This document shows, one piece after another, positions 46,156 to 57,619 of a stretch of 64,000 nt of DNA. Source of the stretch: Stromatinia cepivora (taxonomy: Eukaryota > Ascomycota > Leotiomycetes > Helotiales > Sclerotiniaceae). Every line of letters starts with the position of its first letter. Within the stretch, counting starts at the first letter, position 1. The position numbers were made by a program, and so were the translations under genes. A model generated the notes under the pieces. That model saw only the letters and a list, made by a program, of their open reading frames with translations. It was not told the origin of the DNA and did no database searches. Location of the stretch: contig RCTD01000016.1 of assembly GCA_014898415.1 (NCBI GenBank), positions 806,001-870,000 on the forward strand, written 5' to 3'.

Positions 46156-47451
46156 ATGATTTCATCGCTTCCCGCTCTTGGGTTTTTCGTGATTCTTGCA
46201 GATGTCACACATGCTGCATTCAAACCTCCATTTAACAATACTCTAGAACATGGGGTAGCAACTGAATGCAAGACTTGTCCTTATTCACTTTGTACCAACA
46301 AGGAATACTACGACTACGACACCGTTGTATCGCTCATTTGCTGGACTACAGGAACAGTAATCGGTGGTGATAGGTAAGATTCATCTCGATTTTTTGAATT
46401 GCCATATCAAATGCTAAAACATTTCAGTACATGGTTGAGAACAAGCGACGACTGCTACATAACGCAATACGACCTTACCGACTATGCTGGAGAATGTAAG
46501 TTCTCTCGAGGCTCACATGTGAGTTCAACTAACAGTGGTGCAACGTTACAGATGAAGACGACCTCAGCTTTTGTGGTCATGATTCTACCATTGAACACTT
46601 AAATACCGCCCCTGCAACCACAAAATACAACACCGAATGTAATATCTGCGATGACAATGCAAGTTGTGAGACAGTCAAATATCTAAAATATGGAACTGAT
46701 ATCACAGTAACCTGCTGGACTGATCAGGGAGATCTTGTGATCAATGATAGGTAATATATCCCCTACTTCAATCTCTTATTTATCTTGAGAATATACCGAG
46801 ATAAAACAGCTGACAATGAGGGAAATAGTACATGGTTAAAAACCACAGATAACTGCTATGTCGCACAAATCGGTCTTGAAGAACCCGCCGATAAATCCGA
46901 GCTCGACTTCTGCGGTCCTGTAGGCTTTGTCCAACTAAATTACACAGCCCCAGAAAAACGTTCATCTTCTCCCCTCAATACAAACGAAATATCCCCCCGC
47001 TCTCTCACCAAACATTCACCCCCTTCCTCATCTAACAATCTTAACAAGCGCTACCTCCTTAACATAACAGTAGGCGAAGACTATGCTCCTTGCTACAGTG
47101 CACCCTCATCATCAAGTCATCTAGTTAAAAAATATAAATGGGATCATGGCGTTTGGGTACAATGTTATGTGAATAATTTCGTGGACACGAATGGGGAGGA
47201 GACATATGGGTATCTTACGACGGATTTTTGTTATGTGAGGGAGGCGGATTTTTGGGAGAGTTTGTTTGATCGTGAGTAATTTGTTTTTTCTTCTGGTTGA
47301 GAAGGAAAGGAGGGAAGAAAGAAAGGAAAGGGGAGGGGTCAGGGGCTGAAAATGAATGGTATGCTAATCTGTGGTAGAATATCGATTCCCGGGCTGTGAT
47401 TTGTTTGAAGGGGGAGGTGGAGATGCGATTGATGCTCGTGGGAATTCCTAG
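46156..47451 (+). CDS. Secreted Cys-rich protein with three internal repeats
   Basis: The model is join(46156..46373,46428..46495,46552..46750,46829..47271,47378..47451), 333 residues. All introns have GT..AG ends and consistent phases. The last one (106 bp) replaces an immediate TAA with a further exon (RFPGCDLFEGGGGDAIDARG) and is supported by a TGCTAAT branch site. A signal peptide is evident (MISSLPALGFFVILADVTHA). Three repeats follow, each with Cys-Trp or Cys-Tyr at the start and a DxCY end: STWLRTSDDCYITQ, STWLKTTDNCYVAQ and YGYLTTDFCYVRE. They resemble bacterial-type SH3-like modules seen in secreted fungal proteins, but I cannot assign a known family. A Ser/Pro/Asn-rich linker with KR sites lies between repeats two and three. 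Probably extracellular; a cell-wall-binding or effector role is only a guess. Confidence 0.75.
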
Positions 47452-48064
47452 TTGAGATAATACTATTTGGGTTACATTTGACATTCTTCTACATTCTCGA
47501 GTTGCCTCCTGTGTGTGCTATCGTTTCTGGAACTCCCAGGACTGTGGTTAAGGAAAGAAGTTACCACGAAGATGCATACTGTATTTCAGAATAGCTGATT
47601 TGTTAAAAATCAATCATCTATTAAAAACCATTAATATCACACCTGTAAGCTTCTGTCCATATCATCTGCCGCGTAAAGTCGACCCTGGAGGCAGTGTTCA
47701 GACTTATCAGATTTTCTCTGAAGCAGTCAGATTTCGGAACTGCGTCAAAAAGCTTTCGATATTCAGTCTTCAAGGCTAGCCGGATGATCTCGAGGTATAT
47801 GGGTATTTCAATAGCTTTGAGGTATCATGCATAGGTAAAATTCCAGATAGATCAATGTACTAAATACATCCAACACAAATCCCACAAATTCCGGGATCCT
47901 TCCTCTTCACTCTTCACGTACATAAAATTCAGATCTTGAGAACCCTGCCCCCACCTAACAAAGCTCACGCCTCCCCCCACCTAATAAAACCTCCTTCTCA
48001 TCCCCACATTCGTCCTTGTATGAACCGGCAAGCGTTTACAATCCCCACCCAACAATCCCCTCGT
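47452..48064. other. Intergenic
   Basis: Spacer between converging genes; no supported feature. Confidence 0.45.
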
Positions 48065-48804
48065 CTAATTAATCGCACAATCATCCCGAGCCACTCTTTC
48101 CGGAGCCATAGTATACTTACCCGTCTCCGGATCTTCCATTTCTAGATCTTCTTGATCGATGGTTCCGAGGAGTATATCTAACATCTCGGGCCATCCAGCG
48201 GGCATGGGATGAATGCGGTATGCTAGGTGCGTGCCGCATTTGTTGCACCAGTAGCGTGTGCGTAAGTTGGAGGAGCTGTGGGTTCCTAGTGAGGAGGGGG
48301 GTTGTGGTGAGGAGGGGTCGGAGGGTGTGGAGGGTGTGGAGGGTAGGAATACCGAGGTGGCTTTTACCCAGGTTTCCTTGCGGTTTTTCTCCTCATTGTC
48401 ATCACCCATATCACCCCTCTCCTCGCTAACATTCCCAGGACCTTCCGCCTCACCATCCCAACCTCTCGATGATTATCCCCATCGGAGACACAAACCCAAA
48501 TATAGTCCATAGGACAACAAACCCAAATAGGCAAGACACTTCCTGTCGCCCGTCTACAATCATTGCAGAGATCAATTGCTATCATGGGTAATCTAACTTC
48601 TTCTCCTGATTCATCTTTATATTCATCTCCTGAATCAGACTCAGATTGTGATGAAGATTGTGATGCAGATTCTGATGAAGATTGTGCTTTGGAACAATAT
48701 GGATGGAGCGGTCGCTCGCTGAATTGAGGAATTTGGAGTTTGTAGCGGAGAGAACGACAGTTGCAGCCGCCGTGGATGGTGAGTGGGGTTGAGGGGAGGG
48801 GCAT
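48065..48804 (-). CDS. GFA/CENP-V-type zinc-binding protein, junction unresolved
   Basis: ATG at 48804 begins a frame with IHGGCNCRSLRYKLQIPQ, then LCNDCRRATGSVLPIWVC (a CxxC pair), and a later frame ends at 48065 with TRYWCNKCGTHLAYRIHP (second CxxC). These are the Cys pairs that hold zinc in the GFA fold (glutathione-dependent formaldehyde-activating enzyme family; most fungal members have no proven substrate). A Ser/Asp/Glu-rich insert (QSSSESASQSSSQSESDSGD) sits near residue 45. The two frames overlap at about 48364-48440 and need a +1/-2 change. I could not find an intron with good sites that does this, so it may be a sequencing error, a small unusual intron or a frameshifted gene. Confidence 0.65.
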
Positions 48805-49494
48805 TTTGTGTTTGGGCTGGGTTGGTGTGTGTGATGGTGGGAAAGGGTTGTTTTGAAGTTTGTGGGAATTGTAATTGAGGGTTGTGTATTTAGTTATTTA
48901 TATAAGTAGCTTGATGAGAATGGTGATCACAGTGTAGGTAGGGAATGTAATCTTATGTTCTTATCTTGTGAGTGATAGAGGAAGTGATTACCAACATCCT
49001 ACTGTGGTCCGAGGGGGTCTTATCATATGCAGAAAAAGTGGGGTTACAGCACGTTTCCGGCCATTAGTTTCAACAAGTGTGGGGACCAACATCATTCATC
49101 TTCTGCAAATACGCAGTAGATTTTAATACTGTTTTTGTTGAGTTTATATAGGTTGTAAGAGGTAGTCCTACAGCAGTGGATGGGCCGGGATCCAATATCC
49201 CGTCATCCTAAAGAATTTATGGGCTTCAACTGTTGGACTAACAGTTGGATGATGTGATACACACTTGTTACAACTAGCCCGTTCCCAGAAAATTGGCTTT
49301 GTTGTAGATACAGTATAAACTAACCAACATGGCCACAATGTGCTCTCCAGCATGCTGTTCTTCTCATTACTAAATCTGGCATCCAACGGTGGCTCTTCTG
49401 AGTACCATTCTTGGTAGTGCATTTAGCAATGCTTCTGCGCGGTGAGTATTTTATCCTTCCAGCTTTAAGCTCGGAGACTCATATAAATTCCAGT
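48805..49494. other. Intergenic
   Basis: Promoter side of the GFA-like gene and flank of the oxidase relic; no gene is supported. Confidence 0.4.
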
Positions 49495-50036
49495 CATGTG
49501 TATCGTTCAGCAGCCAGCTTAATAGATGAGACACTATATAATGAAACATCAAGCTCCTTTCTTGATACTATCAATCGTCTCCAAACTGATGGAATTCAAG
49601 TCAATATGACTTTTACCCTTCAAACAATCCTGCTATCGTTGGTCGTAGCAAGTGAAGCGCGAGGAGGTAATCCAATGGGCATCCAATCCCAAGCACATCA
49701 ATGTTTGTACTCCCAAGCTACTCCAACCTTTATTGACGAAAGCTCGCTGACATTCTGCAAGGGTGGACTACCGTGACCGACTGGGTCTCTGCAGATGACG
49801 ATGAAACTGTCCTGGGTGCCGTCAAATCGATTGCTGACCAGTTTGAGATCCTCGGTGCATCTCGAAACTCCCATCTCCCCTATCTATATATGAATGATTG
49901 CTATGCAGATCAGAATCCTTTAGCTCAATATCCGACTACGAATATCAGAACCTTGAAAGAGATTGCTGCGAAACACCCTACTGAAGTATTTCAGCTCTTG
50001 CAATAGGATGGGTTTCTGCTGTCAAAGTTGTAAGTG
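49495..50036 (+). pseudogene. 3' fragment of an FAD-linked (berberine-bridge type) oxidase
   Basis: Only the C-terminal part remains: FLDTINRLQTDGIQVN and SEARGGNPMGI in one frame to TGA ~49774, then WVSADDDETVLGAVKSIADQ, LPYLYMNDCYADQNPLAQYP and TEVFQLLQ in another. TAG at 50004-50006 (one step from CAG) precedes the family's usual end DGFLLSKL. The YMND-YADQNPL motif is typical of the substrate side of fungal BBE-like oxidases. The flavin-binding N-terminal half is missing. At the 5' side an intron-like acceptor (AATTCCAG, 49487-49494) shows that the fragment starts at an exon edge. Confidence 0.75.
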
Positions 50037-50886
50037 TTATGCATAGTGGAGGGTTTTCTTTGAGATGAAAGAAAATTGTGGATAGTTGACGGAACATAAA
50101 TTTGAACTGGGACTATATTGGATGAGGGAGAATCAGACGAAACAGGCCTGTGAAATTTCCACAAAGACCAACAAACTGCTGAACATGGTACGTTGTAGAC
50201 CATAGAGTAAGATGCTTCTCTATATAGACTGATCATACATCCATTTTCATCACAATAAGACCCTCATCTAGCTAATGACAGATGCTTTCTTGCAGTGTCG
50301 GAAAGCTATTGTTGTTGTGATGAATTACTCAACTGAAGTTTGTGTTGTAAATCGGTACGGAAATCCAGTTAGTTTTTGAATAAAGACTTAGTTCATAATA
50401 CGCAGATGCCTTTCGTTGGTGGTCCTCAGTACTTCATTTCTCATCATAAATTTCGAGACAAAGTAGAGCGGCTAAAATGCGACTTCCGTAATGTTAGTTA
50501 CAATTGACAAGCTACAACGCTACCATCCCAACAAATATGACTATCATTGCTACTGCAGTAGCATGAAGTTGGAGAATCGGCACAGTATGCCGGCACAGTA
50601 CACAGCATTAAATAAAAGAGCGGGAAATCGTAACCATGAGAACGCAGCAAATTCAAATAGCCGCAAGCAACTGAGATCAGCCGTCGCAATGATGTCATAA
50701 ACTCGTTCGATAATCAGCCCGACTTGCAAGATACTATTGTCCGGAAGTCAGGATGTTACTCCGCTTCAGAAAATTAATATATAATGCCAGACTACTGACT
50801 GCTCGGGCATGAAATTTGATGCAAATTCTATACTATGTTCCAACGCATATCTAGTGGTCTTTGACTAGGGATTGTCCTGCCTGGGT
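50037..50886. other. Intergenic
   Basis: Between two convergent relics; no gene or element is recognised. Confidence 0.4.
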
Positions 50887-51613
50887 CTATGCAAACGCTC
50901 CTTTCAGTGGAGTTTGATCCTCGGTTATTTTAATCCAATCCATACTCTTTTTCCACAGGTTCAATTGCTTCTCTTCATCCTGGCTCTCTGGTGAACTTTC
51001 ATCCTTGTTCAACATAATGAAGTAGCCACTTGACCTGCGGTATTGTTTCCCGATTGCGATCTCAATTAGGTCTGCAGCTGCGACCTTGGTACTGCGTAAT
51101 GTCGGAATTAGATGTTTCAAGAGGGGCTGTAGTGGGCCAAGTACCCCTTTCATCAAGAATCTCTATGCAGGTGGGACACCAGAACTCATGCACCTTGAAT
51201 CAGAAAGCCCGCTAGGATCCATGGCCACTGCTGAAATTTTGCTCAACAATGGGTTCTACGAGTCATCAGTGAGTGGGTGCATAAGCAATGTTTGGTCACA
51301 ATCATACCTTGGAGAGTCTTTTATTCAATTGATACATACCCATAATGGCTGCCGCTTTCAACAATCCGTATCTTTGAAAACCACGGCCAACTTCTGCCCC
51401 GCTTTTGTCTGGTGTAGGGTGAACAAGAAGCTCTAAATCATCAGGGAGGTTTGGAGGGAACTTTTCAAGACCATTCTTGCCTGGAGAATGAGAATCACTG
51501 CCAAGAATGACGATGCTACCCCCTTCTGCTTGGAATGAACCCAACAACCTCAAGACTAATGAAAGGTGGGCAAGATGATTGACAGCAACGGAATGTATTC
51601 TTATATCAAGCAC
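50887..51613 (-). pseudogene. N-terminally truncated short-chain dehydrogenase relic
   Basis: The minus strand shows VAVNHLAHLSLVLRLL, IVILGSDSHSPG and the catalytic Y-x3-K in RYGLLKAAA, then a 52-bp intron (51256-51307, GTATGA..CGTAG), and a C-terminal exon with VLGPLQPLLKHLIPTLRSTK. TAG at 51163-51165 interrupts the second exon (one step from CAG). The first Rossmann strand and glycine-rich NAD(P) motif are absent upstream of 51613. It is therefore a truncated, stop-containing copy of an SDR of the type used in retinol- or secondary-metabolite-like reductions; the substrate is unknown. Confidence 0.75.
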
Positions 51614-52228
51614 AAGGGAACAGTATCGCAGTATGAATGATACTTCGTGTTCAATGTCGTGGTAATGAGAGAAACGAGGGGCTTGGCGGCTTGGTGCGAG
51701 GAAAGAAATAAATAGGCTTGCTTTTGTTGCTGGGAATTATAGCGTTTATCACTGAATATGTGTTTGGCTACTCCGCGTGATGGAATTTATGTTTGTGTTG
51801 TCATCAGGTTCTTGAGTGGAAGTAGAGACCTCGACGATAGCATTTACCGGTCTTACTAAATGCTCTACTTGGAACTTTACAACGTAACCTGATAGAAGTC
51901 TTGTTTCACTATTAATTGAGTGACAGAGATATAAACAGGAATACATGTGAAGAATATGCAAAAGAATTCAATTATTAAGGTTTCAAAATCATTAACCTAA
52001 ACCAATACATTTTAAGGTATCAGATATCTTCGTAATGATGGTAGTATACATTGAAAAATATCATTGAAATCATGTTGACTTATCCCACCACATATTAATC
52101 CATTAAGACACGATTCCCATCCCCCTTCCTATTATTCGATTACATCAATTAATTTCCACGTTATTATTCCTTCCTCACCAAACAAACCATGCATCCCACC
52201 CCAAACCATAACACTCAACCCACCCACC
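51614..52228. other. Intergenic
   Basis: No supported feature; AT-rich from about 51900. Confidence 0.45.
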
Positions 52229-52900
52229 CTACAACAAAAAAGCCGCCGCACCCACCAGCGCAGCCCCCACAACCGGAACCCTCGTCGCCATCGCCGCACC
52301 ACTACTACTACTCGTCCCCGCACTCTGAGTTCCACTCGCCGATCCCTTCGTAGCACTAGCCGTACTCGTCACCGTATTTCCATCCCGATCCGTCGTCGTC
52401 ACCACATTCCCCGTCGCTCTAACCGTCTCACTCGACGTCGTAGGCGTCAAACTAGCCTGACTACTAATCTGACTCATCTGCACACTCAACTGACTCTTAA
52501 TAGCGGAATTCGTCTCGGTAGCCGCAATAGCGCTCAGACTAGAAATATACGAAATAGCATTCGCAGAAGCGTTAGCGGCGCCGGCAGTGGAAACAGAACT
52601 AGCGTATGCGGCTTGAGAGCTGAGGACGGCGAGTTGAACGGTCAAATGTGAGATTTGGGCGCTGAGCTGGGTTTTTTGTCCGGCGTTGGTTTCGGTCGCT
52701 AGTTGGGCGGAGAGGATTGAGAGTGCGGATTCATCCTGTTGTGCGCCTCGGGAATAGGCGCCGATATCTGGGGCGACGGTGCTGGCTGCTGTGTTGCCTG
52801 CTGTGGGAACGGTGGCAGGGGTTGTGATGGTGTTGTCGGTAGCTGATTGGGCGATGGCGAGAGAGAGAAGAGGAACTGTGGCGAGGATTTGGAAACGCAT
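52229..52900 (-). CDS. Ser/Thr/Ala-rich GPI-anchored cell-surface protein
   Basis: I place the start at ATG 52900 (MRFQILATVPLLSLAIAQS), which opens directly with a signal peptide; an in-frame ATG at 52978 would bury it behind 26 charged residues. The mature 223-residue product is rich in Ser, Thr and Ala. It contains two related segments: ALSILSAQLATETNAGQKTQ with LSAQISHLTVQLAVLSSQA, and LSAIAATETNSAIKSQLSVQ with MSQISSQA. It ends with a Ser/Thr stretch and a hydrophobic tail (VPVVGAALVGAAAFLL) typical of a GPI-attachment signal. No introns. Probably a heavily O-glycosylated wall protein; no enzyme domain. Confidence 0.8.
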   Translation of the reverse strand: MRFQILATVPLLSLAIAQSATDNTITTPATVPTAGNTAASTVAPDIGAYSRGAQQDESALSILSAQLATETNAGQKTQLSAQISHLTVQLAVLSSQAAYASSVSTAGAANASANAISYISSLSAIAATETNSAIKSQLSVQMSQISSQASLTPTTSSETVRATGNVVTTTDRDGNTVTSTASATKGSASGTQSAGTSSSSGAAMATRVPVVGAALVGAAAFLL

Positions 52901-54856
52901 TTTGGGTTTTGGTGGAAGTGTTTGATTGGAGTGTTTTGCTATGTTGTGTATTGAATCCTTTTGACGAGAACTTCCCAAAAAGTTATCACCAAGATCGAAA
53001 GTGTGTGGGATGTATTGAAAATGTTCGAAGTTCGAAGTAGACAGATAGAAAGTAAAAGAGCGATTGAGAGATTAGCTTACTACTACTCGTAGAAGAATGA
53101 AATTCGAAGGAATACAATAATCTCTTTAAGTGCAACTTCACACCTTATTTATATCTCATTCAATTTCAGCCCATGGCGCATAAGAACTAATACATGATTC
53201 AAGTAGCCCAAGCCAAATGCAACCATAGCAACGGGATGGAATTGGATCGAATTGGATGAATTTCCTTGCTCAATTCCCCGCTTGGTAAAACGGATTATCA
53301 ACGCCCATATACGATTTAAGTACGTGTACTCCGCACCCCGGATCATCAAATGTCTCAGCTCGCTTCCCCAATCACATATCAATAGTTTGTAACTCTGTCT
53401 TATATAAACGTAAACAAATGAAGATCCATACTTTTGCTAATATTTTGCTCTATTTGCTATGTTGCTCTTTCCACATATACGAGGCACGCCATTCGAAAAT
53501 TCTATACGTTTCTATGAGCAACGATTAGATTAAGAATGGACACATCAACTTTGTTAAAGAAAGGAGGTTGCTAGGACAATTTTGAGCGATCTTCTTTGGT
53601 GCCCAGCATTGGCATATTTGGTGATGCAGCCACTAGAACTAATTCTAGGGTTTCAATTGCAAGGAGCATTTCTTAACATTTCTCATTCTAATTCTCATTC
53701 TTAATCTCGGAAAAGCTCATCTAGGTATCTCATGACTAAAATTGCTACCTCGATCAATTATCGCCATTCGTATAGATATATATCCATTGCCACTGCCAGC
53801 AATACGAGATCATATTTTCTATTTTCGTCCTTTTGCATTCCTTGTGTATCAACATCTATTGCCACCATATTATAGGCCGAACCATATTTCACATCAATGC
53901 GGGCTTCCCCAATCCCCAAATCCCCACAGAGAACTAGAAGCTTGGCAGTTTGCTGGTCTTTGTTAACCTTAATTAATCATAAATCGATGGATGAATCGGT
54001 CGCTCATTGTTTTACCTATAGGATGATGAGACGATTTTAGTAGAGAAAGTTCGAATCATCTAGTTTGATTTGATCCGGCTGGCCAGTTGATATTTTCGAA
54101 TACAGCGAGCGTACAGTAAGTACCTACCTATTACTAAAATTAATTAATTAAATCATCAAAAAAGAAAAGAAGGAAAAGGACTTTCTCTATCTAGGTACTC
54201 GTACTTCTACTTCTTTCAATCTGAACCTCTAAACAACATTCAAGAAGAATTTTCAACTTCCGACTTTCTTAAAGATTTTTTATTATTCTCGAGTATCTAT
54301 ATTGGATCTCGTAATAAAATAATTAATTTTCTCTCTCTTTCTCTTTCTTCTTTTCTTTCCTATTATATACATTTACCATTCAGTATATGAAACTTTTAAA
54401 ATTGATTATTAATTACATTATATACTCTCTCATCTCATCCCAAAAACAAATATAAAAAACTAATATAAATAATACAATGATTTGAATTATTTATCTATTT
54501 CTGTTTCTCTATTTCAATTATTTTCTTTATTCCGATATATATTTATATATCTCATCTATTATATATATTCATCTATAATCAATATAATAAAGATAAACTT
54601 TTGTTAAATTGTGATTTTTTTTATTTTTTTATATATATTGATCGTATTATATCATCCTATCGCTGTTTATCTATATTTATTTATATATCTATCTAATCAA
54701 AAGGCGGGGTTTGTTGAAATACTCTCTTCTATATAATAGAACCATCATCATCATCAAAATTATTCAAGTATTGAAAATTCCGCTCTTCTCTTCGAATTTT
54801 CGTGTTTCTCTTTCTCGTCCATTTATTCATTCAATAACGTTCTTACCTCTCCCTCC
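52901..54856. other. Intergenic
   Basis: Promoter of the GPI-type gene (near 52900-53100) followed by AT-rich, pyrimidine-rich sequence at 54.1-54.9 kb. Long C/T runs create spurious ORFs. No gene is supported. Confidence 0.5.
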
Positions 54857-56107
54857 TTACACCTCCAACCTTTCCCCACCCTCCCTACACCATCTCAAAC
54901 TCCCCACCCCCACCTTCTCCCCCCTCACCCAACCATCTCCCCTCCCATCCCACAACCACTCTTTTTCATTTCCCTTTTTTCCCTTTCCCTCTTCCCTTCC
55001 CCCATCCCCCCTCTCCCCTTCACTCCCCCGTTCCCTCTCCAACAACCCCCCCAAAGCCGCCCACTTCCCCTCATGGATCCTCTCGACGCCCTCCGTAACC
55101 CCTTCCCACGCAAACCCACATTTTTCAAAAACCCTCCTACTAGCCGCATTAAACTCCAGATATTCGCCGGTTAAAAAATGCATATTCATGTATGGGATGA
55201 AGAATTCTGAAAGGAGGGTGTGGAGGACGGATGGCATGATGGATTGGCCGTGGTGGGTGGGGAGAAGCCAGACTTGAGTGGAGGAGGGTGTTAGTTGGTT
55301 TGGGGAGAGGAGGGGAAATGAGGAGAATGGATGGGGGGAAAAGAGGAAGGAGAAAGAGAATGTAGTGGTATGTTTTCGCTTAGGTGAGTAGTTGGAGGGA
55401 TAGAAGAGAGAAAATTCGGTACTACCAAATGGGCGTCAGGTGTATGAGCGGAGCCATCCCTGGTGATCCACGAACAGACCTAATTTCCATCCATCCATTT
55501 TCAGATTCCAAGCCCATTCAAGCCAAAATCACCAGGATGACCACCCATCTACGATTCTCGAAAACACCACTTCTTCAAGAAAAAAAGGAAGGAGAAATAA
55601 AGCGAGAGAAATCCACATACAACCAATCTCCCATTCAATCCCCGGATCCCCCGTCTTCCGTTCCAAATTCTCCCTAACCAACCTCTCTTTCCCCTTCTCA
55701 TCCAAAAAAGTCACAAATCCCCTCCTCCTAATCTCCACCTGACCAATAAACAACTCCTTCCTCTCCCCCCTCTCATCAACCACCACCTCCCTAATACTCG
55801 GAAATGGAATTGCTCCAACCCATCTCTTTCCCTCTCCATTCTTTTCCGCTTCCCTCGCATCCCACAATTCCGCAACTGCAATCCTCGAATTTTTATCCAA
55901 TACCTCTGTAAAGAAAGAATCGAACGATTCTTGCGTGTATGGAAATGGAGGTCCTGTGAGATTTAGATAGATGGAAGGTTGATTGAAAGCTGGGATTGTG
56001 GATTCTGCGTCTGTTGTGCGAGGACGTGTGAGGATGATGTTTTTATGTTTTGGATTTGGGGAATTGAGTGTTAGAATTGGATTTATGGGGTCGTGATGGA
56101 TGGGCAT
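54857..56107 (-). CDS. GNAT-family N-acetyltransferase
   Basis: The model is complement(join(54857..55272,55624..56107)), 299 residues. Exon 1 (MPIHHDPINPILTLNSPN) carries the N-terminal strands, and exon 2 continues VWLLPTHHGQSIMPSVLHTL with the acetyl-CoA loop and the late GNAT motif NAASRRVFEKCGF. The join GATTG|TCTGG keeps phase 1. The intron (55273-55623) is 351 bp, long for this window; the donor GTTGTATG is weak but fits, and the frame on both sides supports it. The Arg/Gly/Glu-rich tail after ~residue 215 (GREEGKGKKGNEKEW) looks like translated low-complexity DNA; the real end may differ through another splice. Substrate unknown; the family acetylates amines on proteins or small molecules. 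Confidence 0.7.
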
Positions 56108-56892
56108 TTTAGCGTTTGATGGTGGGAAATGGGGGAGTGGATGAGGGGATTTTGATGGTATGAATGGAGATGATTGATAGGTGGAAAGAAAAATAAAGGG
56201 ATAATGAGAATAGATGTACTAGAGATGATGACAATGTAATATGTTTATATAAGCTGCGCGGATATCGTCACCGTAAGAGTCATTGTCGTTGATTTTGTAA
56301 TAGGTGGGCTGACATGCCAAGCGTTTAGGGCCCACTACTGCATGTGATCCGCCTTCCAAGCGAGAGATAAAATCCATGTTCATGATGCGAGATAGGAAGG
56401 CCGTTGTAATATATATGAAGGATTTGAATCATATTGATAAATCTTTTTTTAGGCATTATAGCGATATCGTTTGTCTATTTGAAGAGATCGTTGTCGTTGT
56501 GGTTAAAATGAAGCGCTTAACACCATCCCTTAATGACATCCGGTAACACTTGCTTTTTAAGAGGTTGTCTGTATCTCTTTCATCCCCTCAATTTCGTATT
56601 GCACTTTTTCATCCCTATGCTTCTGCGTTTGGTATCCTTCTCTGCTTTAAAGCTCAGTCTTTCCTCTTTAATAATCTGACATCCTCGGCCTCGCAAATTC
56701 CGCAGACATTTCTCTCGGACCTTTTGCCCTTCTGACTACCACATGTTCTCTCGTTATGGTTTCGTTGATAATTACCTTGTCTGCTAATCTTTAATGCTTT
56801 AGTGCAAGCCCGCATACTTATTATACAAATTGATTCTGTGCTAGCACAAAGCCCTGGAGCTGGTACTTGCAGCACGCCATAATCCTCTTCGT
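56108..56892. other. Intergenic
   Basis: Promoter side of the GNAT gene and unassigned sequence. Confidence 0.4.
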
Positions 56893-57240
56893 TTGGTGTT
56901 TCCATCGTTTCAGCCACGAATGGTGCATGAGGGTAGTTGTAGTCTGCAATATCTGCAATTGGATTCAGTTTCCATAAACATATCCAATGTTTCATCTCGA
57001 ACATTTTCAAATCTGGTCAGAACCAGCGCGGTAGAGCATCATCTCTCACTTCCAATTTCAAGGACCCGATGCCATCAGGAAGGAGGGATCAAAAATGATT
57101 TTGAACAAAGACTTTCAAAAGGCGGTTCAATGAACCATGCCGCTGTGGATTATTTAACTGCGTCAGTCCCCAACTGGTGAGCGGTCACTTGACGAACTCA
57201 TAATCAAGCTCATAATCGGGAACGATTCTGCTACTCGTTA
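56893..57240 (+). pseudogene. Weak coding-like relic
   Basis: One plus frame is protein-like for ~95 codons (EHHLSLPISRTRCHQEGG, NHAAVDYLTASVPNW) and then meets TGA at 57178-57180 (CGA or CAG derivative possible), with further TGA codons beyond. No family recognised; may be chance. Confidence 0.25.
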
Positions 57241-57299
57241 AAGAATTGCCAATGAATGATGTTCTTGTAACGGCGATAGATAGATTTTAGATAGTCAAT

Positions 57300-57600
57300 G
57301 GATATTCAACGCGACTACTGTTAAAAATCTTGTGCATCGCCTCCTCAATATTTTGTATTATTAGTTTCAGCATCAGCTAGTTGTTTCGGCATCCCGAATT
57401 TGATTGTATGTAGCTAGATTGCGATGAACCCGACTGGGAATTTTTCGACATAGAAGACTTTGGTCACCCAAAACACTGGATTGAGAGTCTCTGTTCGGGA
57501 TGCGAAGTCTTCGGTACCATACCAATAGTTGTCAAAAGCGACATCAAACTGAATTTGTCGAAGTAGGTAGCCACAAATTGCTTATAAGCGTGAATGATGT
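57300..57600 (-). pseudogene. Relic of an unknown gene
   Basis: The minus strand reads FDVAFDNYWYGTEDFASRTE and VFWVTKVFYVEKFPVGFIAI to TAG at 57414-57416 (one step from CAG), then in the same frame LHTIKFGMPKQLADAETNN and more stops. Composition strongly suggests former coding sequence. Family not recognised. Confidence 0.45.
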
Positions 57601-57619
57601 CTATCCGACACTATAACTA

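Noticed and set aside
54711..55277. A 188-codon Ser/Pro-rich plus-strand ORF
   Set aside because: It is the antisense of the GNAT second exon and of pyrimidine-rich flank; no domain and implausible composition.
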